Assembly: GCA_036785705.1 (NCBI GenBank)
Contig: JAWUZG010000007.1
Coordinates: 434,001 to 498,000, forward strand
DNA length: 64,000 nt
DNA from: Acanthornis magna
Taxonomy: Eukaryota > Chordata > Aves > Passeriformes > Acanthizidae
Direction of reading: 5' to 3'
This document shows, piece by piece, positions 38,801 through 51,519 of the stretch. The position numbers and the translations under genes were made by a program. Within the stretch, counting starts at the first letter, position 1; every line of letters begins with the position of its first letter. The notes below the pieces were generated by a model. That model was not told the DNA's origin. It saw only the letters and a program-made list of their open reading frames with translations, and did no database searches.

Positions 38801-41800
38801 GAGCAGTTGTGTTTATTTTTCACTACTGTAGCAATGCCTTGCTTCATCAACTACGAACTTTAAGAGTATGACAAGACAGAAGAGAATTTTCCTAAAATAC
38901 ATTTTTTTTTACTTTTGTAGGCAGAACAACAAATGTTCAGCATTATTCTCACACTGACATTTCTTCTTTATTCTGCTGCTGTGGGTATGACTTGATTCCA
39001 ACTAATACTGATGGGTTTACTGCTTATTTTTAAAATGACATATTGACTTTTGTTTTATGCAATTCTTCAGTTATTTTAGTAGATACGAGAATGTAAATCA
39101 ACAAAGTCCATCTTGGTTTTGTTTTCATAATACAGTATAAACTCAGTAGAAAAGAAAGAAAGAAAAGAAAAAGGGAGTATGCCATTATGACACAGCCATG
39201 GTTTTCTATCAGCTTGGCATTGCTCTGATATGTAATATTACATTTATTTTGGCTCCTAAAATTATTTATCAAAGAAAGTGAAATAAAGCCTGGCAAACCT
39301 TATTAGACTTGCCTTGAGCAATGCCAAAAGTAAGCACAGTTGCTTATATTTACAGACCAGTATATATAAGGCAGTAAGAGTCTCATTGATAATTTCAAAA
39401 CCCATATGCTCCACGTTAGTGTATAATAAATGTATCTGAAATGTAACTTATGAATAAAGCTTCCTTCTCTTTCTTTATTATGTATTTTATAATGTATTCT
39501 AGAGTTTCTCAGAAGCAGAACATTTAAGATTTTATTGGAATATCCTGCTATATCTTATTAAAAAAATACCTTAGGACTACATTTTAACTGAATTATAATT
39601 CACTTTAACCTAAGGAAAAGCTGGCTTGCCGGGAGTCAATTAAAGCCATTGCATGTATATTTATACATGTTCATCTGTATGTATACAAATTCAAAATCCT
39701 AACGGCTGCACATTAATGTGCATGTATAGGCTCTGAACTTAGGAGCAGACAGAAATATGCAGGTGGTTTGAAATTTCAGTTTTCCTTTGCTAAGCAAGAA
39801 AACCCTGTGCACAGCATAGCACGTTTGAGGACAGAACCAGATAATGACACATTTACATACAGATTCACCAGGTCAGCAAGCTTACCAGCATTATTACAAC
39901 TTCAGCAGAAGCAAGTAACCTTTTATGTTATCTGAGAACATGGCTCATTACTGGGCTGAAGTCTGTGATGTGTGAATATAGGGAGACATAAATAGGAATC
40001 CCTCCCAAAAAACTTAATTTCTGAAAGTATATTTGACAAACAGCATGCATGCTGAATCCATGTCTGACTACCCTGCAGAGCAGAATGAACTCTGAACCTT
40101 TAGGCCATTCAGAGTCTTCAAGATTCTGAATGCCAGATCTGCCTCTAAAATGACTGAAATGTCTTATTTTTACAAGACTAACAAAAACTAGTGTCAAATA
40201 TAGCATATATCAAATGTTGCACGATACAGGGAGGGTTAAAATGTGGTATTTTTGCCCTTGTTACAGTGAATTATAGTAAACTGCCAGATTTCTCAGCACA
40301 TCCATGAAGCATCATTCTGAAGATAGCATAGCAGAAGGATTATAGAGGCAGACATTAATCTGTTTGAAGAATAGGCCATTACAAACGCATTAATTTTAAG
40401 TGTGTATTAAATAAAGCAAATAAAATGATTGTGGTGTGAACATTCATTAACTGTAGTTTTGCTTTGATATTTGTTATGAATATATTATAGATATGTACAT
40501 ACAATAATCTTAAAAGATTTAATTATATGTTTGATAAATAGAAAATTTGCACTACAATTATTTATGTAACTTTAGGATAAAGTGAGATAAATAATAATTT
40601 TCTGTGTTCATGACAATCACATGTCCCACAATTAAACGCTTGTTTTCACCTTGAAATTGAGTAAAATAGCACAAAACAATTTGATACATAAAACAAACCC
40701 AGCTACCTGGAGAATTTTCCACTAAGCAGATACCAAGTAATGCAATGAGGTACAGTACTGCAAAAACAAACATCATTCAAAAATGTTTGTAAGAGAACTG
40801 GAAATGGCACAGGTACTAAGTGGAATGCTGGACTACACTTAAAAGCCTTACTGAATGATAAAGACTGCTGCTGAGAACAGCTCTATCGTAAGGATCAAGC
40901 CAACAATTTTTTTTCTAGTTTTGCATTGTTATTTGTGCATTTGGAGATGGCAATGCGACTTGTTCCCCTGGCTTTGCACTTCACTGTGTTGCATATATGC
41001 ATGCCACAGTTTATATCAGATCAATAATCTTGTTTACTTGTGCTACAGAGGAAAAACTGGTATTATCATGATATTCATAAGGTACCTGATATTTAAAGTT
41101 TCAGTGTATCACTCTACAAATTCAGGCCTGTGAACATTTCATAAGCCCTTGTCTAACACACCCCCAAGGCTCTGAAAGGGCTCCTACTGGTGATTAGAAC
41201 AGAGTGGAATTTTGATTCTGTATTTCTGTCTGTACCCCATATACACAAAAATTTCTTTCTTTCTTTCACTGGGATGTGCTTTGTAAGTTGTACCAGGCTG
41301 GACACTGTAGAAAGAAATTATCTGGTCTCTACTTTCTACCCCTCATGTGCACTGTGATACTTTCTCACCAAAAGGGTCAATTATTTATATGACACATTAA
41401 AAGATTCCTCTAACACATACATATTTAATGAACAATATCACACAAATGTTTATAAAGACAACCTTTACTGACATTTTGATTTGTAGAATGGTAGCCACAT
41501 TAGATTGTCATCCTGATGCTGGTCAAATAAAGGCAAAATCAATTTCTGATCTCTTTAGTTAGCCAAAGCCTTTAAGTGCCCCGGAATGTTTGGGAGAATA
41601 TCACTATTAATCATTAGATTTTTAATTGCTACATTGAAGAGAATCTGCAAGTAGGTGAAGTGAATTATCCACCCATGCAAATCTCACCTGAAGACATGAA
41701 CATTCTACTTCATGTAAAAATCAGAGGGGGAAACTTTTGGACAGGAGAGGGTCATTCAGTTGCATGTAGTGAATGAAGAGTTCAGCAAGACTGAAAAACT

Positions 41801-41880
41801 GAGCATGATGATGGCACAGTTCATTTGTGAATTAACTATTCCTCAAGCATAAACTCAGATGAATCCAGTTTACCCAGTTA
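34268..41880. other. AT-rich intergenic DNA, no gene seen
   Basis: No exon or RNA gene is recognisable. It contains the AAAT/ACAT microsatellite at 35.84-35.95 kb, GAAA-type runs near 39,150 and a TTTC run near 41,256. Some stretches are only moderately AT-rich (38.5-38.8 kb), but no domain or splice pairing supports a gene. Confidence 0.55.
35835..35945. repeat. Compound microsatellite (AAAT)n then (ACAT)n
   Basis: About seven AAAT units pass into some twenty ACAT/ATAC units with a few substitutions, ending in TA repeats. Confidence 0.95.
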
Positions 41881-42159
41881 AAGTTACAGAATCATTTATG
41901 ACGGAAGAGACCATTTTTTCCACAGGTTTACAGTTGCATTTGAGAGACAGTGAAAAACAAAAATACCCCAAACTCTATTAATATAATTGGATTGGACTGT
42001 CATGTGAGGGGCAGGAAACTTAGATGGTAAAGGTATAATTGCCCAGTGACTTCTTTGTTTAGGTTCCCTCCCCGGAAGCACACATCTCGAGCTGTATATT
42101 GCCACTGTATGAAAAAAACAAATCGAATTCTGCTGGAGAGTCTGCTCATGGAAACCTAG

Positions 42160-42400
42160 GGTGGAGAATCTTCTTTAAGAGATGGCCTTGACATGCTCCA
42201 GCACACCAATGTCTTTGTTGTAGCGAGGGGCCCAAAAGTGAACACAGAATTGGAGGTGTGACCTCACCAATGCCCAATACAGAGGAAGAATAACTTTGCT
42301 GGTCCTGCTGGCCACACTATTGCTGATCCAGGCCAGGATCCCATTGGCCTTCTTGGCCACCTGGGCACACACTGACTCATGTTCAGTGGCTGAAAATGCA
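42160..42400 (-). mobile_element. CR1 LINE fragment, C-terminal ORF2
   Basis: The minus-strand frame 42,175-42,372 reads [19 protein letters not shown] followed by [20 protein letters not shown], the conserved CR1 ORF2 C-terminal segment. It is truncated at both ends and does not reach the 3' tail. Confidence 0.85.
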
Positions 42401-43330
42401 CAATCCCATGTCCTTTTCTGCCAGGCAGCTTTACAGCCACTCTACACCAGCCATGAGAATAACATTCTTTTTCCAATAAGAAATTTTTGATACCACTTTT
42501 GGGTAAATGTTTCCAATTGTGACTGTATTCCAAGTACGTGTTTCTTGAAACAACAAAAAAAAAATGTATTAGGCAAAAATGTTTCAGTTTGTTTCTGTGA
42601 CATTTGGAATAGTCAGAACATGGCCTCCCTGCTATGAGAGTGATAAATGTCATACCATTTTCATTACACTTGTTCTTCACTGACTTCAGAGACAGAAGTA
42701 ACAGGACTTAGGAAAGAATTTTGGAACTCTTTACTTCCATGTACTGGTGTTGGATTAACACTAATGATGATACTAACAAGAGAAAACTGGGTCAGCAATC
42801 CAAAAAATAAAAGCCATTCAGAGGAACTTGTCTCTAAATATCTGTGCACAGCATTCAGTTTTGAAATGAACCAGACTGACAATCACTCATTGCTTCTTCT
42901 CCATTAGATTGAAGAATTAGATTAATCAGATTACTGTAGCTCAGGAGGTTTCTATAGGCTGTGATTGTGTCCCTCTTAACCTTTTCCTTGATAAGCTAAA
43001 CAGAGTGAACTCCTTTGAAGTCTGTCATTATGTGTATGACAAAAGGGGAAGAGTTGCTCGTCATGAGGATAAGTTAGAGAGTAGGAATTAGGGTTCGAAG
43101 GGAATAAACAGGAAATGTACAAATCTACATTGATGTCCATATAGATAATTATGTGACAGGAATTCTACGAACAGATAGTTCGGGAAGACTTACCAGAATT
43201 TCCAGTCTCGGATAACACCTTTGACTTTTCTTCGGCCTTGAGATTTTTCATATTTTTGGGGGAAAAAAAGTGAAAAAAACCTGTAACTGGACTAATATTC
43301 CTGTCACATCCATGTAAAACCCATATAGAT

Positions 43331-43384
43331 ATATAGATTTATATAGATTTATATAGATTTATATAGATTTATATAGATTTATAT
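43331..43384. repeat. 10-bp tandem repeat, unit ATATAGATTT
   Basis: Five near-perfect tandem copies of the 10-base unit, with a diverged copy on the left. Confidence 0.95.
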
Positions 43385-43542
43385 CAATATAGATGTAGAT
43401 AACACAGAAGTAATAAAAATTCTACTTCAATTAGAATATTTCCCCATGAAAAAGGTATCATTCATCCATTCATTCACTCCCAGTCAAAGTTTTGGCCACA
43501 ATGATACACATATTTACTACACATTTTACTTCAATAATTATA

Positions 43543-43638
43543 ACTTTTTTTGTTTTTGTTGGGGTTTTTTTGGTTTGTTTTGGTTTGGTTTTTTTGTTTT
43601 TGTTTTTTGATTTTTGTTTGTTTTTGTTTTTTTGCTTT
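43543..43638. repeat. G/T-rich low-complexity tract next to a CR1 5' end
   Basis: A T-rich strand with G runs, like the block at 22.95 kb but shorter. It abuts the truncated 5' end of the CR1 at 43,641. Confidence 0.85.
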
Positions 43639-43640
43639 CT

Positions 43641-44255
43641 GTCAGAATCATGACAGCAGCACTGAGAAGAAAGTCTTGGGAGTGTCTGCTTTTGAGAGGC
43701 TGGACAGGAGCAAGTGGTGTGTGCTTGAAGCCACAAATGACAACCTCGTCCTGGCATGCGCAGAAGGTCGAGGGAGGGGATTCTGCCCTGAGATCCCACC
43801 TGGGGTACTCCATCCAGCTCTGGGTCCTCAGCACAAGAAGGACATGGACCTGCTTTGAAGGGTCTGAAGGAGGGCCACAAACACGATCCAAGGGCTGGAG
43901 CACTTCTGATATAAGACAGGCTGAGAGAGTCAGGATTGCTCAGCCTGGAGAAGACTCCAGGAGACCTTACAGGAGCCTGCCAGAACCGAATGGGACCTAA
44001 AGAGAGCTCAAGAGTGAGCTTTTACAAAAGCATGTAGTGACAAGGGCTAATGACCTCAATCTGAAAAAGAGTACATTTAGATTAGATATTAGGAAGAAAT
44101 ACTTTACTGTGAGTGTGGTTGAAGCATTGGAACAGGTTATCCAGAGAAGCTGTGGATGTCCCATCCCTGGAAGTGTTCAAGGAAAAGTTCAACTGGACTT
44201 TGAGGCACCTTGTTTTTAAGGTCTCTTCCAATCCAAACAGCTCTGTAATTCTTCA
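43641..44255 (+). mobile_element. CR1 LINE 3' fragment
   Basis: Sense-strand CR1 3' region. It has the CTGGAGAAGACTCCAGGAGAC-type block near 43,945, the TTAGATTAGATATTAGGAAG block near 44,080, and the CATCCCTGGAAGTGTTCAAG and GGTCTCTTCCAATCCAAACA blocks, ending at a tail like CTGTAATTCTT. It is 5'-truncated and diverged, with no intact frame. Confidence 0.92.
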
Positions 44256-44689
44256 TATTGCTACCATGTGCTACATTTTAACGCTTGACTAATTTACTTT
44301 ACATCTATTATATTGTAACTCAGTTTAGAAGTGACTCTGTTAATGTTAGTAATCATTATTTATAATTTAATGAATCAGTATTTATTACGTAAAAGTTTTC
44401 CAGTAAAAATTTTATTAACGCTTTTTTATTAGTGGTGGACCAAGAAGCAATCTTCCCAAGTTCTTCAAGACACACTGCAAGCCAGACTTTATTCCACATA
44501 ATATATCACGGAAAGGATTTTGTATTTTTCAACTCACTGCATCAAAATGGAATTATTCAAAGTCAGAGACTGAGTGCAATGTCCCAATTTGCCATTGTAT
44601 TCAAAGGAGATACTAAGTTGGAGTGATTAGACTTAGATTTCATAAGTACATGTTAATTGACATTAATTATATTAACTCCTCATAATTCT

Positions 44690-44795
44690 TTTTTAATCAA
44701 ATCCTGTACCAGCTGCTCCATTATTTTCTTCACGATCGATAGCAGGCTGACAGGCCTATAATTAACCATATCTATTCCCAGTTTAATTTACCCTT
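44690..44795 (-). mobile_element. Old CR1-like reverse-transcriptase remnant
   Basis: One minus-strand frame reads NYRPVSLLSIVKKIMEQL, the conserved reverse-transcriptase block of CR1-type LINEs. Only about 35 codons are recognisable, and flanking sequence has decayed. It may be an older subfamily than the neighbouring CR1 copies. Confidence 0.75.
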
Positions 44796-45401
44796 TCTAA
44801 ATATTGACATAGCATTAGCTTTCTACTAGTATTAAGAATTTTCACAGTCTTCCAAAAGTTACATAAAACTGGTATAAATAAGTGTGCCAATTTAAAAATA
44901 CTACATGCTAATAAGTGTCACTTAATGTGCTTGAGAGTTAGCAGCACAATTAGAGTGTTTATTGTCATTATCATGTATATATACTGCATCTAACTATTCC
45001 TGAAATACAGACATACTAGCTGAACACTTTTGCCTTCTTTGCTGCCAGCACTGTTGCTGGCAATGCTAGGATGTCCTTCTGTGAGTGTTCAGTGTCATGC
45101 CGATGATTCTTTAGTGCATGTCAACATGTCAATGAAGGCCAGAGACTTGCACTTGAACATGCAAATTTATATGGCAAGAAGTGTGTAAATTTGCAATATT
45201 GAGTCTAGAAGCCATGTGTTACTATTTCATTATCACTTTGTTTTACCTGGGCGTTAGTAGTAAGGAGTAGTGAAGTTAAAACACAAGTACAAATTTTGAT
45301 AGTACAGACTATGCTGTGAAAGGAAATTAAACTGTCTTCTGAACCTGAAGTAAGTATTTGTCTTTGCCCTTCACCACTGAAGGCAAGGCTTATTAGCTAA
45401 C

Positions 45402-45475
45402 AAATCATAGAATCATAGACTATCCTGAGCTGGAAGGGACCCAAAAGGATCATCGAGTTCAAATCCTGGAGGTCT
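45402..45475 (-). mobile_element. CR1 LINE 3' tip
   Basis: Tail repeat complement (AATCATAGAATCATAGA) followed by the first bases of a CR1 3' region. Only about 70 bases remain. Confidence 0.88.
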
Positions 45476-45558
45476 GTAGTTTCTGTATTCAGGCTGACAT
45501 GTGACTAAGCACACAGACCACAGTGGAATTTATTCCTCTTTAACATTGTGAGCAGTTG

Positions 45559-45560
<2 letters not shown>

Positions 45561-45604
<44 letters not shown>
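45561..45604. repeat. (GT)22 microsatellite
   Basis: Perfect dinucleotide run of 44 bases, likely polymorphic. Confidence 0.98.
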
Positions 45605-45605
<1 letters not shown>

Positions 45606-48227
45606 CATTAGATATTTGTTTTACTTATGAATTTCTACAATTCACATTCTATCATCACTATCAATTTTTCCTTCCCATCACTTGCTATATTGTAGGGATT
45701 TGCTTTTGCTTTTTGGTGGATGCTTTTATTTCAGTTTAAAGAATTTTTAGAAATATTACTTAATTACTTTTTCACTTCTGGAATCTTGTAAAATTTGTAT
45801 TCATTAATTGGACTATTTATGGTCCTACCTGCTTCTGTACAAAGTTGTTTCTAAGTCTGGCCATACTTTTTAAGTATCAGTTATGTTGTTTTAGTAGCTG
45901 GGATTTCAAACACAGTCCATCTAATCAGGTGGGTTTTATTCCTGTGATCATACTATCTTTTTGTGTCACAATATCTAATGTCACATTCCCACATGTCAGA
46001 AACAATGGTGTGGTAGAAAACTGAAGATAACTTTCAGAAACAGCAGTACCATTCTAGAGTTACCTTATCTGGTACTTGTGTATTATAAAATGACAGTGTA
46101 GTTATCCAACATTGTTTACTTCAGAGTTTTCAATGCCTCAGAATCAATTAGTACAACATTTCAGATGGAAAATCCATCCTTCTCCTCTTTTGTTCATTTA
46201 ATCTATATTGATTTTAACAGTGCAGTAATGTGAATTCCACAAGTTTCAGTACTACCAATTAAGGCAAATTTATGCTCACAAACATGCAGTTCTAATTCTT
46301 CCTGTTTATCACCTACACTCTAGGCACAGGGATATGGACAATAAAATTTCCTTCAAGCCTCTTGGTGGCCTGAATAATTTTATTCTTGACAACTTGATTT
46401 TATACTAAGTTTACTCTCCTTTATTCACCTTCACCATTAGCTTTATATGTCTCTGAGTAATTAATTTAACTTTTCTTCTAGTTGGTTATCACACTACTCA
46501 AAAATATGTCTGTGAGGTTCTTCTCATGAGCAAAAAGGCATCAGCCTACCGCAAGACAAAGAGTTCCTATTTGACGGGACAGCAGGAGATTAATGTATTA
46601 AAAACGTAAATTGAAAACTATGATTGTGAGGAATTACAAAGAGAGAAAAGTTGCTCAAACATTTAAGGAAAGCAATAAATTTCTGATTTCTATGTATAAC
46701 TAATTATATGTGCAAATACTTTCATAATGTCTGGACTCTGTAGGTATTGTTATTGTAGTAAAGAAAGAGAAGAGGTGATGTTATGCAGAATGTCCTACTA
46801 GTTCTAAACCAACAGAGAATTCTGAAGTTGTATTTTTAATGCAATCAATTCCATTAGCCTTAATGTTCTATAGGACACACACTCCAAAGTGCAATGTACA
46901 GTTGGATGGTTCAGATCTTAACTGGAAGATGCTACTATTCCAATTAAAAACAACTAATAAAAAATATTTCAGTTTCCTCTGAAAAAACCTACTTGTCAAT
47001 GTCGAGTTTTGGTAGTGTGAAATGTTTTAGTTGGACATATAAGGAACATATTTATTTTTGCTGATTGATAAGTATTTATCCTCAGATTTATGTATCCAAT
47101 TAAAATATTAATAAATGCAAATTTTAGTGCTGATCTGTTCAAGTCTTTTGCCATAACTGCTGTTGAGTTTTTTTTCATTATACATTTCATCAGGCATAGT
47201 TAAACTCTATGAATTTGAAAACAAATTATTTCAATTCTTTTGACTAAATATGGCTCAAGTGTTTTAAAATGTTCACTCAACTCAAACCATAATCTTAAAA
47301 AAAATCTACAAATAAATTATTTTACTGCCTTGTTTATTATTGTCTTTCAATTTATCAGGCACAAGAATCAAACCACAGGTTTCTTTTACTTCCTCTTGTT
47401 TTCTTTTCCCCGAGATGAGAACATTTCAGCAAAGCTGAGGTACTGACTTGAGCTACCACTACAGGGCAGAGTTGCATCCCTGCTTGTATGCCTTTTTGTT
47501 TTTTCTTTTTCTTTTCCACTTTTGGAAACACCTTACAACATACAAATTGCCCAGGTTTGGCAGCATTCCAGCAACATCCATGTTCTCCCAACAGCTTTTT
47601 GTGTCAGCAGACAGGATTGATTTTCCAGCTATGACAAAGGGCCATTAGCATTCATGGCTGTATATTGCTTTCTGATGGAATCCTGTGCCAAAACATCCCT
47701 GACTGCAGCAGCGGAACTTCCTTCTGTCAACCCTGCCACTTCTATTGCTTTCCTTACAAAGCAACACAACTTTGAGGAGAAAACACAGGTTGTGATGGGT
47801 TAATATATTCATGGAGCTTTGTCGGAGATGAAAAATTACTTGTATAAACTGACCTTAGTAGCTACTGTAAAACAGTCTAATTATTGCACTTAGAGTGACT
47901 ATAATTAATGCAATCTCCAAAGCACAAAGATATTAATATTTCAGCTTGCAGATTGTCTGTAAATTTGCTGCACAACCTGGTGGTTTATGTGCAGGCTGTG
48001 CCATAATTCACTGCTAATCTTTCAATACTGCGTCTTTAAAGCACCAGTTTGTAATAAATCGCAGCTGTAAAACTCTAGGTTTGAACTTAGCTTTAGTTGA
48101 AGACTGGAAATTTAAAACCAGAAGTAATCAATACAATAAAAAAAATTAAAACAAAACAAACAAACAAAAGTAGACACCATCTCTAATGGCAGCAATTATA
48201 AACAAGAACAAAGTATTATTAACCAGG
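45605..48227. other. AT-rich intergenic DNA, no gene seen
   Basis: No gene or clear element. Near 48,001-48,030 a 30-base segment matches 27/30 to 63,194-63,223, just 3' of the FBF1-like gene. The last part (48,135-48,170) is A-rich. Confidence 0.5.
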
Positions 48228-48232
48228 ACTAG

Positions 48233-49005
48233 TGTCACGGTCCACTCATACGTGGACGCGTGATGGTTCGTTTCAGCTATGATCTTAGAGTGCAAAAAAA
48301 TAAAGTACAACAAGTCAAGGGAGTCAAATTTCAATCTAAACTGGAACTTTATTAATTGTGCCCGTAAAGCGGCTTGCGATAGAAAGAGAGAGAGAGAATA
48401 ATGGGAAAGATAGGGAGGAAAGGCAGGAAAAGGGGGTTTATAGCTACCACCACGGGTCCACAGACGTCCGGCGTCTCTGGAAGGTCCCGGTCCAGACGGT
48501 GTTCCTCTGCTTCTCTTTTTGATCGATGTGATTTCATGGTGGGGAAGATCGTCAGAGTTCAGCGGTTCCAGAGCTGTCTTTTATGCTAGTCAATACACCT
48601 GGTCCCTCCTAGTGACCCGCCTTTGCTCCCCCTTAATTCTTGTGGAGATATGCCAAACTCCACCTGGCAGGCCACACATGCCAAGAGAGGAGTGTCTGAG
48701 GCACGGTCGGCTTTGGAGGCAGAGAGTTTGTGGTCTCGTCATGCTGCATGGATCTTTCACAATAGTAGGGACTTGGAGACAGGTGCAAAGCCTTCATTGC
48801 GTACCAGCTTCAGCAGGCACAGAGCAGTTGTTCCATACCAGCTTCAGCAGGGACAGAGCACTCATTCCGTACCAGCTTCAGCAGGCACAGAGCAGTCGCT
48901 CCTTACCAGCTCTAGTAGGTACAGCATTCTTCGTGTAAGTCCTGCACCTGTGGTTTCTGATGAGAAACGTTGAGACAGAACTCGATTCTTTGACCAACTC
49001 TTACA
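48233..49005 (-). mobile_element. Solo LTR, type D, ERVL-like, 5-bp target duplication
   Basis: It runs TGTCACGG...CTCTTACA on the + strand between perfect ACTAG copies (48,228-48,232 and 49,006-49,010). On the minus strand a TATA-like CATAAAAG (complement at 48,578-48,585) precedes an AATAAA signal (complement at 48,348-48,353), fixing orientation. The U3 part holds a 34-bp tandem repeat. No internal retroviral sequence is attached, so it is a solo LTR. Confidence 0.88.
48808..48930. repeat. 34-bp tandem repeat in LTR U3
   Basis: Four copies of a 34-base unit starting TACCAGCTTCAGCAGG; the last is diverged. Such arrays in U3 often carry enhancer sites, but I see no specific factor motif. 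Confidence 0.92.
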
Positions 49006-49189
49006 ACTAGACATTAAACAAGTTGATTTATTGTTTCCATTTTTATACAGACCTTCAAAATCTCAACCGTGTATCAACGGAATTTAAAGAAACAGAGAAC
49101 ATAATGTTAATATTTCTTAATTGAGTATTATATAATTTCTAAAGTGGGAAAGTCTAATAAAATATAAATTGCTATAAATTTACATAGCC

Positions 49190-49255
49190 TTTCCTCTATC
49201 TTTGCAAGGCGTGTGGTGCAGGCCACTTTGTCAAAGAATGTGTGCTAACCTTGAA
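49190..49255 (+). other. Possible zinc-knuckle-like remnant
   Basis: One frame reads CKACGAGHFVKEC, close to the CX2CX4HX4C zinc knuckle of retroelement nucleocapsid proteins but one residue short between the second Cys and His. A stop follows within about 15 codons. It may be a decayed retroelement piece or chance. Confidence 0.2.
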
Positions 49256-49429
49256 CTACCTGATACAGTCCAGGCAGAGTTGACTGAGCTACAGAAGAGA
49301 TTAACATGCATTTGTGTTGGAAGGGATTTGTGCTGCAAATGAATCTCCTTCCTTGAGTTGGACCTCGTCTGCTTAAAGATTTTGAAGAATTCTTTGAAGA
49401 ATTTTAATAGAAGTCTTTCCTGTAAATAT

Positions 49430-49552
49430 ATTGTCTAAGATTTTAAGGCACAGATTGAATGGGACTTGGCAAGGGATATGAAAAATAATAAGGCATTCTG
49501 TAAGTACATAGTTCAGAAAAGAAAGGCTGAGGAGACTGTCCCTCCCTGAAAA
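49430..49552 (+). mobile_element. CR1 LINE ORF2 fragment (endonuclease-RT linker)
   Basis: One frame reads QIEWDLARDMKNNKAFCKYI and then VQKRKAEETVPP, the conserved linker segment of CR1 ORF2. It ends directly against the truncated FBF1-like copy, so the junction is a rearrangement or insertion point. Confidence 0.8.
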
Positions 49553-50230
49553 ACAAGAAGGGAGCAACAGAAGTGGCAGCAGGAGGAGAGGCTGCAGCAG
49601 GAGAAGCAGTGGGCAGCTCAGCTCTGGTGGCAGAGCCAGGACATGGCCCTGGCCCAGCAGCATCCCAAGTGTCCCAGGAGGAGGACAAGCAGCTCTAGCA
49701 TACGTTTCATCAAAGTGGGATTCATTCCAATGGGACCTACAGGTACTGCCTCTAGAACATTCGACAAGCCTGTACAGCGTAGATCCTCACCTCTGCTAAT
49801 GAGTTCTTTGGAGAAAGTCAGCCCAGCCAAGGCTGGCAAAGCCTTGCTTGCCTTGGTCACTCAGTATCCTTGGGTTAGCACTTTGCTGGAGGAGCAGAAT
49901 TCGGTGCTGCAGAAGTGCTTGTTGGAGTGAGGGAAGCTGACAGCTCAGTGAATTCCACAGCCAAGAGTAGTTGATGGAGGAATGTCTGAAACACAAGATG
50001 GAGCAATCGCAAAAAATGGACTTCATCACGATGAGACTGGCCAAGGTACCAGAGCAGAGCTCCTTCCTGTAGCCTCCAGCACCACTTGGGATGCTCCAAG
50101 GATGGGTCCTGCCCACAGGGGAGACATTCAGTGCTGCCTCCAGGTGTAAAGCCAGAGATATCACGCAGAGTGGGGAGAACCAGGCTGCTCCAAGCACAGC
50201 CTCCACCAATGTGTCTTAGATGTACCACAC
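49553..50230 (+). pseudogene. Truncated FBF1-like paralog (copy A), coiled-coil exons
   Basis: This matches the downstream gene in two blocks. Bases 49,553-49,860 match 57,985-58,252 plus 58,751-58,790 (exon QQEERLQQEK... and its 3' intron). Bases 49,880-50,225 match 59,860-60,180 (exon and intron). About 1 kb carrying two exons of the other copy is missing between them. Frame damage includes a 2-base insertion near 49,665, a 5-base deletion near 49,940 that yields TGA, and a CAG-to-TAG change near 49,965. It still keeps the ancestral reading of the second exon's 3' half (MEQSQKMDFITMRLAK) up to AAG|GTACCA. It cannot make the protein. Confidence 0.85.
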
Positions 50231-51470
50231 GACAGCAAGCACTTTTAGCTACTTCATGTTCCCACATCTCCTTTCTAGTCTCAGACAAAGTAAACCCAAA
50301 CTGCATTAACCTTAAAGGGCTTCCTGTGCTTGTTCTACATCTTCTTCCTGCTATTTGCAGTCTTAAAACCCAGAGTCCTCCATCTCCATTTTCATTAACT
50401 CTTTGGACTGTCCTGAAATCTCACTTCTTCACTCATGGTCTTTTGGGTTAGGAATGTGCCTTCAGGATTCCTTCCACCATTGTGCACTCTGGCAGGATTC
50501 AGTGATCACCAATAACACAGATGTGTAGAGTATTTGGTATATACTGCACTCAGCACCCCTCTGGGGATATTAGCTTTAGATTCAGTTGTCACAACCATTT
50601 CAGTTCTTGTGTTCCACACTGAGAAGTGCAACTCTGAGAAAATCTGCAGAAGAGTTCATTAATAGTTCAGCCCAACAGGCAGTGTAATACATTAAAATGT
50701 TCTATTTCTCTGACCATTAAAGCTTAATTTACACTTTTGAAAGCAATTAGACTCGTATTTTAAAACCTTTTTTAGAGTGGCACCATTTAAGCTGGTTGTC
50801 CTGCTCTGCTGTGTTACCTTTTGTAAGAAGAATGAAATTTCTTTGCTGGATTGCAAATGATTGTGTAGATAAAAGAATTTGTGATAAAATAGACCAAGAA
50901 AGTGTAGAATTTACAAGTCCTCTATTAAGACTTGAAATTTGTTCCTCATATTTTCTAAAATGAAAGGGAATTGCCTGAAATGAACAGACATCACTTGGCC
51001 ATAGAAATGAACAAGACTGAAGGTAAAAAATGCAAAAGAGAAAAAGATGTAGAAACAAAGGTTTTCTTATATTCGGTGGGCTTAACTAAAGAGTCACCTT
51101 CCTTTCAGTTCATAATTGTCATAGTTTATTTGTAACTTGTAATTTCCCAACCTTAAAAATACCTCAGAAATGATACGGGAAAACACGAATATAGAAATTA
51201 GTTATGTTAGTATTTGCCTACATGATTTTCATCAAGAGCTCAGAAATATTCTTTCACATAAGCATCTTCAGAGATGCAGATTCTTCTTTTCCTGATGTGA
51301 GAAATTTCACAGTGTATGCCCCACAAAACCTATTCAAATGTTTCTGCAACAAGGATTTTTCTCTTTCTAATAAGACAGGTTAAAATGAAGATGTTAGCAA
51401 CAAGAAAATGTTTCTTCAGAAAAATGTAAAGAGTTTTGCCTTCTGCATGACTACCATTTATTTTACATTA
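50231..51470. other. Unassigned DNA inside the broken duplicate
   Basis: No match to the introns or exons of the intact copy was seen by eye, and no element was recognised. It replaces what should be the 60.2-62.5 kb part of the paralog. Confidence 0.4.
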
Positions 51471-51519
51471 GCTCAATGTTTATGAAGTAATTTAAATATC
51501 ATTTGAGCCCAACTAGCCC

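Noticed and set aside
41886..41925. ACAGAATCATTTATGACGGAAG, a CR1 tail-like string
   Set aside because: Only the first dozen bases fit the CR1 tail complement; nothing recognisable follows.
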